Shown here: positions 54,342-64,000 of the stretch, piece after piece
Layout of the letters: each line of letters begins with the position of its first letter
Numbering within the stretch: the stretch's first letter is position 1
Assembly: GCA_029298735.1 (NCBI GenBank)
Contig: JANSLP010000055.1
Span: 88,568 to 152,567, forward strand
Length of the DNA stretch: 64,000 nt
Direction of reading: 5' to 3'
Source: Ophiostoma sp. CBS 140.51
Taxonomy: Eukaryota; Ascomycota; Sordariomycetes; Ophiostomatales; Ophiostomataceae
Program-made: the position numbers and the translations under genes
Notes under the pieces: generated by a model
Databases searched by the model: none
What the model saw: only the letters and a program-made list of their open reading frames with translations
Told to the model about the DNA's origin: nothing

Positions 54342-57300
54342 GCAGTCCATCTTGCAACGACACACCCCCGACCGGCACGGATGAAGCGATGACGACAAAT
54401 GAAGTGGAAGACTGAGGGGACCGAAACGATAGGAGCACGCGACTTGGTCGACAGACGAAGGGAGTGTGCGCTATGCGACGAAATCTTTCGGAAGGACAAC
54501 ACTTATTTGCTGCCATCGTTATCGACGTGGAAACGCGGCGACATGCAAACGGCCGGTCTTCAAAAATCACACAACACACAAAACCTAACGACCTACGAAA
54601 CAACGAACTGCACATACACAACCAAATCAATGATGGAAGGCTGTCTGTCTTTGGTGGAACGAAACAACTACACGCCGGAGAGCCTGGGAACGAGCGCTAT
54701 TTCTTTTCGACTTTCTACAACTTGGATATTGTCGTCGCACTCGATGTTGAGAGGACGATCAGTAACCCTAGAAATGGGGATACCATGTTCTTGCCGACGA
54801 CATTCGGCTGTGACAGCAGACGATGGATGGCAGAGGATGGAAACATGGCGTATCACCCTGGACTTGACGATGGCATATTTTATTTACAAAAGGAGAGAAG
54901 GAAAGAGGAAGGAAAGTAACAGGACCCTTCTTTTTGGATTACTTCTTTTTGGGTTTAAACACTTGTCCTTTTTTATGTTACATTATCTTAGCATATCCTG
55001 ATTCACGAATCTATTTATTAAACACACAAATGGCCAGATGAACGAAAGTGATGTTATAAAGTTCTCCTTTGTCTTGTCGCCCGCCGATTTTGGTATTGTA
55101 TGCCCGGCTCATACATACTCTGTCGTGATAAGCGTCATAGTGGAAGCTTCAGCAGATGACCGGACAAGCTAAACGACTTTGACGTTGACTACATCACCGA
55201 GTCGAGCTATCAAACGTTTGAATGTTGTCTTCTTATTTCATATAATTTTTTAGTTGTTATTTCATACTTTTTATTTTCAAATTTCTGCATTATTATATTC
55301 TCAAAAGACCAGTTCACAGCTCATCATTGTAAACTACAAACATATTTATTGATTCCTCTTTTATGTCACCAGACTGGCTCATTGTGATCTAATTTGACAT
55401 GCCTTCTCTGGACATGACAAGGGCCATCACAACTTTCAAGAAGATAACAGGCACATGGGCTACTGAGACATCTTGCCATACGTTGTACTTCTTATTTGAA
55501 TACCTTATATCTGCCCAGTCATTCGGTGACGCAAAAAGAAGAGATTCAATTGAAGCTTTTGTGCAAAACGCCAAAAAAACAATCTCAGATTTCTCCCGAG
55601 CCGAAATCGAATCGGCGACTTTTCGATAGACAATAGTAGGCCATTACAGTCGAACGTGATCACCAGCTACACCATCGGGAGTGGACGGTAAAAGTCGTTT
55701 CTGCAATCCGATAATTTCGTGACGGCCGGATCCAGTAGATGGGTATATGAGAGTGAATGAGGTGGGCCTGGGAGGAGGGGGGGTGAAGTGGGCGAGGTGG
55801 GACATGGGGCATCGTGGGGCTTTCATTTCATCATCATGACTTTTCACAGGACTGAGGTCACAACAACATCTACACTTGCCGATTTGCCTTGTCCTTCAAT
55901 ATCAGTAATGTTAGAGGATGCTTCATTATCGCTTCATATCTCTTTAATCTGCCTCGTCTTTGTCGTGTGTTGTTTGACTCTCGTCTGCGGTGTGTTAAAG
56001 TGTGCCGCTGTCGGCCAATCGTTAGCCGCTGAGCTTTCAATTTTGTCAAGGCTGGGCAATGCGGCGAGATCCTACACCAAAAAAGAGCCCCAGCCACTAC
56101 GTACTCTAAAAATATACACAAAATTGGACCCTTGGGATTTTTGAGTGGGAGGACAAGACCTTAGGAACACAAAACAAAGCATGGCGGTTCGAAGGGTCTC
56201 TCGCGACGGGCCGCCGCCTGGCCCTCATTTTACTCTCCGTACAGTGACTGTCTCGTGGGTTTTGTATGTCGTACTCCGTAATTATGGCCTTGGCCTGGCC
56301 CTTTTCGTATTGCATAAGGGTCCAATCTTACACTGGGCTGCAAGGCGGAGAACTGTACAGCATAATGAAGATGAGAAAGTGAGAGTTCATCCTGTCTCGT
56401 TTTCATAGCATCGCGACTTTACGACATGACAAATTTGGCGTTCACGATATTCTGGGTTACTCTTGATGGGTGTCACGTTTCACTGATATTTTGCTTATTG
56501 CTTTTTATTTGTTATTTTTGATTTATTCTGTTGCTATTGCACCGAAGGCTTGCCCTTTGTTTTGGCTTTTGATTTTGTCCCGAACATTAGAATAGAATTT
56601 GAAGTATAAAAAGTGGTTTGATGCAAGAAATGAAACATGTATGCCCGTCCTCCTCCTACTGTACAGTCCAAATGCCTGTGCCTGTATTTGTATGTTGATA
56701 AAAAAGAATAGAAAGGAGGAGAGAATAGCTAGAAGGATGCAAGCTTCAAGAAAAATGGATATACGTCGTAAGAAGAGAACCCACGTTGCACGGCGGGTGC
56801 AGTACGTAACCATTCGCGGCTGCCCCAAACTGTCTTTGAGCGGTGATCAACGGGGAAAGAGCCACAAGTTCCTTTCTACAGAAGGAAGGAGCTGTCCTGC
56901 ATGCTACAGAGGGGATAACCCCCACTGGATGCCAGAGCACAAAGCGCCCGCCATAGTGGCGTCATTGGCACCAACAGTCAACAAAAAGCTGTTTTAGTCG
57001 AGGCTATGGCAGCCTTTGGCGCGCCTTTTAGTAGCCTTCTACTCATAAATTGCTGCTGTTTTTCACGTGAGACTTTCTGGTGGATATTTCCGGCACCGAA
57101 GTCGGCCATTGCTTTGAGTCGCCGTTTCCTTGTCTCAGGAGCTTGCGAAGGCGGGGCAAGAGCGAACGTCAGGGCAGGCAATTAAAGACGTTGCGGGTCT
57201 CGCCATGAGGAAGGTGCAAACAGCTTGGGATTGAACTCAAATAAAATGGCAAAACAGACGACATATGAAAAGGGGCAAAAGGAAACAGCATGCAGTGTAA

Positions 57301-59700
57301 AAGCGCAGAATTCAGGATGCAGAACCTACAGGAAACAATACACGGCCCGTCCAAAGACCAACATCCGCAAAGACCATCCGCATCTTCACCGCTACCAGCA
57401 CGCGCCGCAATGTCTCATTTGCGCTCCGGCACAGGCCTTGCCGCCAGTCCTATTCAGGCAAACCGGGTGGATTTATTGAGGGTTGGGGTTCGTGAATTCA
57501 AAGTTCAAGATTCGAGGTGCATTTGCATTTGCATTTGCATTTTGTGTCTGCATCTGCACTGGGACTGGCCCTGAGAAACCTGCAGCCTTTGCCACAAGGC
57601 TTAATCATTTCTCCCAGACTTTGCTTCGTCCAGTGTTCCAGTCGCCAAGCCATGGAATGGAGCCCTTGGAGATTTGCCCTGTCGAGTCGTCCCACGCCGA
57701 GATCAAGAGTCTAAAAGCTTCTCGACCGATAGACCCGAGTCTTGCCCAACAATAGCAAGCTCTTAACACAGCCACCCTTCTGCTGTAACACAAGAAAAAA
57801 ATAGGAACATCTTCTTTCGAGTTCTTTTCATCTTTCTGCCTCCCGTCTTGACATGTTCGAAGCGGAGAAGTGGACCGGCTGGCCTACAGGGGTGGTCGAG
57901 CCCTCCTCATGGCCGAGTTGCATCGCAGTATCTGCCGTTCAGTTTGCAGTTGCCACATTCCCCGTGCCAATAACAGAGAGTGCTTGAGTATCAAGACCCC
58001 CACACTTCCACTGCACACTGCGCATTGTCAACTGCATATGCACCAACTGGCAGTGGTTCCTGTTCGCTTCTTCGATGATGTTTCCTTCTGTTGGCTCTTC
58101 TGCTTCATTCGTTCCCTGGTTCTCTGCTTTTCTGCTGCGTCCGTTCTTCGGTCACGATGGGCAGGTGACCGGTGTGCGGCCAGTCAAAACGAAGCATATG
58201 AGGACGGCGTCTGGAACACTGCAGCATACGGTGTGCACAGAGCTTGCAAGGTTAGACAAGACTCAAGGCAAAGAAGAATGCAACCCGAATAAAAGTAAAA
58301 GGAAAAGAAACAACACAAGACTTGACAGACGTTGCAACAAACAACGAACGAGATCCGCCGTGCTCTAGACTCCCAATGCCCGAGAACGGTGCCGATCCCT
58401 CGATCAAAAGTATGACGGAGTGGAGGCTTTATGACCAAAAGAAATCCGATAAAAAAATTCACAAACTATGGCGTACAATTTCGTGTTCTGCATCTTACAG
58501 AAAAACGGACACAGTCGACGGCTGTTGTTGAATTCTTCGCCCGCTTGTCTCGGCAAAACAAGCAGTCCCGCCGCCCGTTGATGGTACAATGTTACGATAT
58601 TTTTCACGAGTTGGAGGGTCAGACGGCCCACCTCTGTAGCAACAAGCTTTCTACCACATCGTGTACGCATCATGTTGTGTGCCCACCATCTCAAACAGAG
58701 TTGTTCAAGGTAGAAAAAGAAATGGCAAGACAAGGCTTGCTCACGACGAAGCAACACAAGTTGCCCAACCTACGTTTCCCCCTCCCTTCAGTATATTCCA
58801 TCATACGTTCTGTTTTCAGCCTATCATCACCAGCATCGAGTCCTGACGGGTCTTGTAGCGGGACGGCTTGTTCGTAACCGGGCTGTAAGAAACGGTTCAC
58901 GAGATCAGCAGGGTCCAGCGGATATGGCATGCAGTCACAACCCTTGACTATGTTTTAATTTCTTAGCGATGACTATTTAGCTGCCGTCTTTGCTTTCGTC
59001 ATTCAACATGCACCGTGATATGCCCTGCATCTTGCAACGCGGATGCTATTTTTTCACTTGTCTTTGCAACAACAATGCAACATCGAAAGACTCGACTCTT
59101 GACGCCTCAATAAGACAGATGGAGAGTTCCTTTGCCGAGCGCCGAAAACGCAACCGAACAGGTACAAACCGATACAGTCGAACCTGCTGCTCTTGTCAGG
59201 CCTTTCTCAACATCTACGAGCCTCCATCACAGCCTTCCGTTCATCCTTGTCTCCTTTCACCACTACCCCGGGTAAATACGATCTCGAGGCAAGCGCAGCT
59301 GTGCATATCATGCGCGGTTGTCCTGTACGATTTATTAAGCATGCTCAGCCTGCTGAAGATGACGACGGCAATACTGAATAAACGATGAAGCAACGAGAAC
59401 GAGTTTATGATCACAACCGTTGTTGATTGATATAGAGATATATGCTGATAAACAAAAAGACAGACCCGGGCCAGAGCCTCCAATACCAAAAACCGAGGCA
59501 GGACTCGAGTGTGTATATGCTAACATTTTGCCACAGAAACGGACAAGCCAAGAAAAGAGAGGCCCCGATATCCCCACGATTCCTATTCCAATGCTGTTTT
59601 CCTGGAGCCAAAAAGAAGAAAAAAAAGATACCGGAAGAAAGATTTCGCCAATATTAACGTCGCCAAAAATAATAAACAAAAACAACAAAGTTACTAGGCA
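54342..59700. other. 5.4-kb gene-free interval
   Basis: No protein family was recognised on either strand. The stretch 54,950-55,640 is clearly AT-rich. It contains a 76-codon frame at 55,399-55,629 with ordinary amino-acid composition but no homology I can name. A GCATTT hexanucleotide repeat (four copies) lies at 57,519-57,542. The rest is unannotated. Confidence 0.4.
57519..57542. repeat. GCATTT hexanucleotide repeat, four copies
   Basis: Four perfect GCATTT units in intergenic sequence, followed by degenerate GCATCTGCA copies. Confidence 0.8.
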
Positions 59701-60736
59701 CTACCGGTACCCTTGACCGTACTCGGTTGGCTGGCCTTGTGGGTGGTGGTGGACGGGCGTAGCGCCCATTACCATTGGCGTCGCCGGCATCTCGACAGGA
59801 TGCTGCGCGCCGTCTTGCACGGGCAGCTCGTACACACCGCCGGACTGCTGCTGGTACAATAGGTTTGGAGAAGGTGATGAGTTGTACGGGTCGTGTGGCC
59901 ATTTGTTTTCGCTGGGGTCGCCGCCCCCGGCCCCTGCTTTCCAGTCGTACGTGTTTGCCCCGGACAAATGTGACAGTTCGGTGCCACTGACTTGGCTCCC
60001 AGGCCCTCCTCCACGACCACCGCCTACACCCGTCTCGCTAAACGTGCCGTCGCCGCCCAGCATGGGCCGGTGCTCTTCGGTCGGTTGTCGGTTCCGCCAC
60101 ATGCGGATCAGGAAAAAGGCAAACACGGCCACAATGGCCACGCCTGCCACAGTGGCGCCTGCTATTATGCCCGTTCGTGTTGTACTCGACATGCCACTGT
60201 TATTGTTATCGCTACTACTGCCGCCGGTATTTTTGGGCGAGCCCGCCGTTTCGGTAATGGTCTCGACGTGACCGTTGGATGTCGTCGTGATTGTGGTGAG
60301 CGACGGCGTCGAGCTGGCGCCAGATGTTGTCGACGGCATCGATGTCGTGGACGAGCTGAATGTGCCGTTGCCGGCGGACAAGAAATCTTTCTGAGAAACA
60401 CTGAGGGGTGTATTGCTAAACGAGCAGGCGGACGCCATGGTCGTGTAGACCGTCTCGAGGTCGGCATAGTCGGCCTTGCCGATGCACTCGGCGGCTGAGA
60501 TGACAAAGTTGCCCGTGTTGCCGCACAGACAGTCGTTCATGGAGGTGACGTCGTCGCCGTCGCATCCCGACGCGTTGGCCGAGGCATTGAGACAGGAACG
60601 GGTGCCCGACGGGTAGGCGTCAAAGTTGTTGGTGAAGGCGGCGCGCACAGCCGTCGTCTGGAGGAGGAGGAGGAGGACGAGGAAGAGAGTGGAGAAGGCC
60701 GGCGCGAGTCGCCGCCTACTTTGTCGCCGGGTGTCC

Positions 60737-60738
<2 letters not shown>
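59701..60738 (-). CDS. Single-pass membrane protein with six-cysteine CFEM-like ectodomain
   Basis: From the ATG at 60738 this encodes 345 residues. An N-terminal signal peptide (about 12-34, FSTLFLVLLLLLQTTAVRA) follows a basic start. The ectodomain (about 35-115) has six cysteines (C49, C59, C70, C72, C85, C105), with NDCLCGN and AAECIGKADYADLETVY resembling fungal CFEM-like surface proteins. A Ser/Thr-rich stalk (about 125-188) suggests O-mannosylation. One membrane segment (about 190-212, IIAGATVAGVAIVAVFAFFL) is followed by a basic stop-transfer (RMWRNR). The cytosolic tail of about 130 residues is Gly/Pro/Gln-rich. The layout resembles wall sensors of the Mid2/WSC type, but a sensor role is inference. 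The start codon abuts a CA/TG microsatellite. Confidence 0.82.
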
Positions 60739-60803
<65 letters not shown>

Positions 60804-60806
60804 GTG
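60739..60806. repeat. TG/CA dinucleotide microsatellite abutting a start codon
   Basis: A perfect run of 30 TG units on the plus strand (60739-60798) is followed by CGTGTGTG to 60806. On the coding strand it is (CA)n immediately before the ATG at 60738, so the repeat is the last part of the 5' leader of the six-cysteine membrane protein gene. Confidence 0.95.
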
Positions 60807-63800
60807 AAGAAGAAGATAAGAGCTGGAAGGAGAACGAGCTCGTCGCGCTGCGTCTGTGAAATCGTCGTTCGCGTCGTAGGTCGTCGTAGAGTGTCGTCGG
60901 GCTCGTAGGTGATATTCGCTTGATTTAAAAGGGGGTCGACGCTTGGCAGTCTAGATCTGGAGCTCCTTCAGCCTTGGAAGGAGGAAGTTAAGAAAGTCGA
61001 GTCGAGTTCGAACAACGTGGAGACGGCGACATTCAAGCTTCTGGGCGTCGTCTGGTGCAGGCAAAGAAGGAAGCAGGCCAGCTTCTCTTTTGATCGTTGC
61101 ACTTTGGGTTCAGCTTTGCCCAGTTCGTCCAGCTTTCAGCCGCAAGTGTCTGGGAATTCTCGATTCGGGGTAGGGCCAAACTAGGCAAAGGCTGGTGCCC
61201 GTGTCTGTAGGTGTCGAGGTTGTGAGCGTTTTCGAGGAGCTCGAGGAGATCCAGAAGGTCGAACAAACGATGAAGCTAGCGATCGTAAGAGAGGAATGCC
61301 GAAACGAAGGATGAAGAGAAATGAAGAACGATCGACAGTTGAAAAGAAGGAAAAGAAAAACAAAAACAAAATGTTCAGGGCAGGAGTCGACACGAGGAGC
61401 TCCACATTTGAATTGTAACCCCCAGAACAGGAGTGCAAGGGCCAGAAAGCGAGTGTGCTGTGAAAAGCGTAAAACGAGAACGATTGATGAGGAAGAAAAG
61501 AAAAGAAAGATTAAGAACGACGAATTAAGGACAACGGAGAAGAAATTGGAGAGGAGATGCTGGGGGCAAACTGGTGAAACGAAAATAGGGAACCAAAACA
61601 GGGAAGAGAGAAAACCGTCAAGAAGAAAAGAGAGAGGACAGACACAGGAGAAGACAGGCGGAAAGGCCCAGGCCGTCAAGTGTTTCTGGGTGCCCTCCCC
61701 CAAGGCAGATCCGCTCCAGCTCAGCCACGAAGTCTTGGGGGCCCTTTACGCTTGTCCTTTCCCCCCTTAACCAACATTCAATGTGTCTCTAATGGCTTAA
61801 TTGTTCTGGCCGTCTCCGTCTCTCCCTTCTCACTATTTTTCTTCTCTTTCACTATCCTTTTCTTGTGCCTCTTTCTCTTGCTGATGCGTGGAAGTGAAAA
61901 GCCCTGACAGAACAGCAAGCCCCAATCGCGACAGCTTCTGACGCTCCCATTGCTTTTTAAAAAAAACATCCAAGCCCCCCTGTTGCACATCCTTATTCAA
62001 AATACCACTCCAACGGGAAAGGTGAGATGGAGTCGAAGGCCTAGAAAAAGTAGGCCAAACAAGCCAAACAAAAGTCTGAACCATGACGCGACATGTAAAA
62101 ACAGTAAAAATGGCTACCTGGAGCCACAATACAGGCTTTCGGCACCAGAATTAGGCTCATGAATTCAGGGCTGGACGTTCCCCACGGGCAGAAGAGGAAG
62201 AAGGGAGCTGACAGACTTCCAATGGACACAATCAAGACAGCAGGCAGACAGAATGTGGTTGGCTGGGCTGGGCATCGAACGCCTCCGCCACAGTCAACCC
62301 GCGCCAACTTCTTTTCAGTGTTCAGAGAGTGTCGAAAGTATTCTCCCAGCGCTGAGTCGCGATCGTCGCCCAGTGCCCCTGGTCTGTTGGCTAACAGGGG
62401 TCTTGCTTGGATTCTGTTGGCTCAGCCAGCTCGTACCGTACAAGTACCGATTAGCACACGATCGGTGCGGGATCGAAAGTCAAGATACCTAATCCATACT
62501 TTGACCAAAAGAGCTAGAGAGCCACAGAGCCACAGCACCGTCAGCTTACCCAGGGGAGGGTTGTTTCGTGGGACCTGGGCACAAAGGACACAAGCAAAGT
62601 CTCCGTGGAAAGATTGAACAATAGGGGCTTGGCCACGTCGAGGGCATTCGAGAACAGATTGTCAGGAACAGGCACTGCAAAAGGGTCAGCGTCATTGTCA
62701 TCATTGCTGCATTTGTGTCAGCGAATGGGGCACCATTCAACAATCCAGCACTGCGGCAACGATTCCTTCAACGTGAGCACAAGAGCGAAAACGAGCACAA
62801 CTTCACGATGGGGACACTGGATACAAATACAAATACAGTGCCCTCGTAAAGGCAAAACAACAAAAAGGGGATCCATAGGGCGTAGGGCGTGAGATACAGA
62901 GGATTTACTGCGGGACGTAAAAACGACCGTGGCGTGGAGTATGGGGACCAGCGTTGCACCCGACAATGATGTTTCCTCTGTTTCCCAGGTCTCGAATCTC
63001 CCTGCGAGTGGCTTTGAATTGATTTTTGAATTCTTCCTATGGTCTGTTTCTCTAGCAGATCCCTTGAGTGTGCAGGTGCCGGTGCGCCGCGTTCCAGCAG
63101 GAAGCAGAAAGGAGCCAGTGAGAAAAAGCTTGTTTTAGAAGGTTATGGCTCGTGTTGGATGGCGGGCAGCCTTTTGATTTAAAAATAGAAACAACGCCAA
63201 CGGCAGCACCAACGGAAACACCAACACCAACACCAACCTGAGATGTGCTGTTCGGCACAAGACAATGAGGCGAGGCGTTGTTACCATCCGGAACTGTCAG
63301 ATCCGGAGGAGCAATACAGCTGCGTTTTTATTTTTATTTACAGAAGATAACAGAAAGAAGACAACAGAAGTAATCACGATCGATCCTCCACTTGTTGACA
63401 GCACTTAAGAACAGGCCCAGCCCCTTCTCACTCCCACACCGTAAACACCTCCACGGCGTGCTAAGCTTTCTTCCCAAATTATTTGATAAGGCTTCGATGT
63501 TGATTTTACATAAGCTACTTTTCTCCGCCTGCCGGCCACCGACGGGTTAAAAGTTTTGTCTACGTTATATGCTGTAGATATCGACCATGCAGACCATGAG
63601 GGCGAAGAAAGCTACTTGGGCTCGCATGAAGTTGGAACAAGAGTCATCGTATCGACTGGCACAGTGTTGTGCACAGTAAAAAGAGGGCTTGGATGCATAC
63701 CCATTTACATTTCCAGCAGCCCAACGATATCTTCGCATTTCAGTTGTTGCCTACATCCCTCTTGATGATAGATGTAGCAGTGAAATTTGTGTTACAGCTC

Positions 63801-63953
63801 TTGTTCGCCTTGTATTCTCAACATGGCGGATTGTATGAGTTGGGGAAAAGAAGTAAAAGGAGTTTGAAAACAGAATGTTAAAAGGGAAATATCAACAAAA
63901 GAAAAAGAGGGGCGTACTAGGCAACGTCATTCTTTTGATTATGATAGGCTACT
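60807..63953. other. Intergenic region, right part of window
   Basis: The left part is the promoter of the six-cysteine membrane protein gene. A long A/G-rich stretch at 61,290-61,670 (C/T-rich on that gene's strand) may be its leader or promoter. A CCAACA-type repeat lies near 63,190-63,240. No gene was recognised. Confidence 0.45.
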
Positions 63954-64000
63954 TTATTTGTTGACAATGATATCCCCAGCCGCATCGACGGCACTTGCCG
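63954..64000 (-). CDS. Possible 3' end of a gene running off the window
   Basis: On the minus strand the last 47 bases read ASAVDAAGDIIVNK then TAA (stop at 63954-63956). The composition looks like a genuine protein C terminus and AT-rich sequence follows, as expected for a 3' flank. Only 14 codons are visible, so this is weak. Confidence 0.2.
   Translation of the reverse strand, partial: ASAVDAAGDIIVNK

Noticed and set aside
62262..62300. tRNA B-box-like TTCGATGCCC on the minus strand
   Set aside because: The T-arm stem does not pair, and no A box or acceptor stem is found at the right distance.
1..64000. CRISPR array, intact transposon, rRNA or viral genes
   Set aside because: No spaced direct-repeat array, no transposase or reverse-transcriptase motifs, and no 5S or large rRNA signature was seen on reading both strands by eye.

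Overview
The window is nuclear DNA of a filamentous ascomycete, most likely a Sordariomycete. The order cannot be fixed from this sequence; an Ophiostomatales/Sporothrix-like genome would fit. The evidence is a set of short GT-AG introns with CTAAC-type branch points, Kozak-like CACCATGG start contexts, C/T-rich 5' leaders, a HET-domain gene, two CFEM-type surface proteins, a fused HisHF histidine enzyme, and a fungal antizyme with a +1 shift site. Gene density is low: about 20 genes in 64 kb, separated by intergenic stretches of up to 5 kb. Most genes are intronless; I could place introns in four (antizyme, LMW-PTP, cell-wall MAP kinase, RPS30).

Layout. 1-12 kb: an HPP-family membrane protein (-), a 1,143-residue Ala/Pro/Thr/Lys plus acidic repeat protein (-), and a YwbE-like protein with a C-terminal zinc-finger-like motif (-). 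13-24 kb is a dense housekeeping block: DUG1 dipeptidase (+), a Yippee-family protein (-), ornithine decarboxylase antizyme (+, programmed +1 frameshift), HIS7 (-) and a TFIIIC triple-barrel protein (+). HIS7 and the TFIIIC gene share a divergent promoter holding four Gcn4/CPC1-type TGACTC motifs. 23.7-24.9 kb holds what looks like a decayed gene. 26-33 kb: VPS62-like protein (+), secreted CE15 glucuronoyl esterase (+), HET-domain protein (-). 36.8-42.1 kb: MFS transporter (+), THEM6-like thioesterase-fold protein (+), GPI-type CFEM protein (-). 47-54.4 kb: secretory lipase (+), low-molecular-weight tyrosine phosphatase (+), SLT2/MPS1-type MAP kinase (+), ribosomal protein eS30 (+). 59.7-60.7 kb: a single-pass membrane protein with a six-cysteine ectodomain (-), whose start codon directly abuts a 60-bp CA/TG microsatellite.

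How the genes relate. There is no obvious biosynthetic cluster. Several genes concern the cell surface and plant-polymer interface: glucuronoyl esterase, lipase, CFEM protein, six-Cys membrane protein and the cell-wall-integrity MAP kinase. The best supported unusual mechanism is the antizyme gene, where a TCC-TGA shift site lies 14 nt into exon 2. Splicing must come first and +1 frameshifting second to give the full-length protein. I found no convincing tRNA, rRNA, CRISPR array, intact transposon or viral element.
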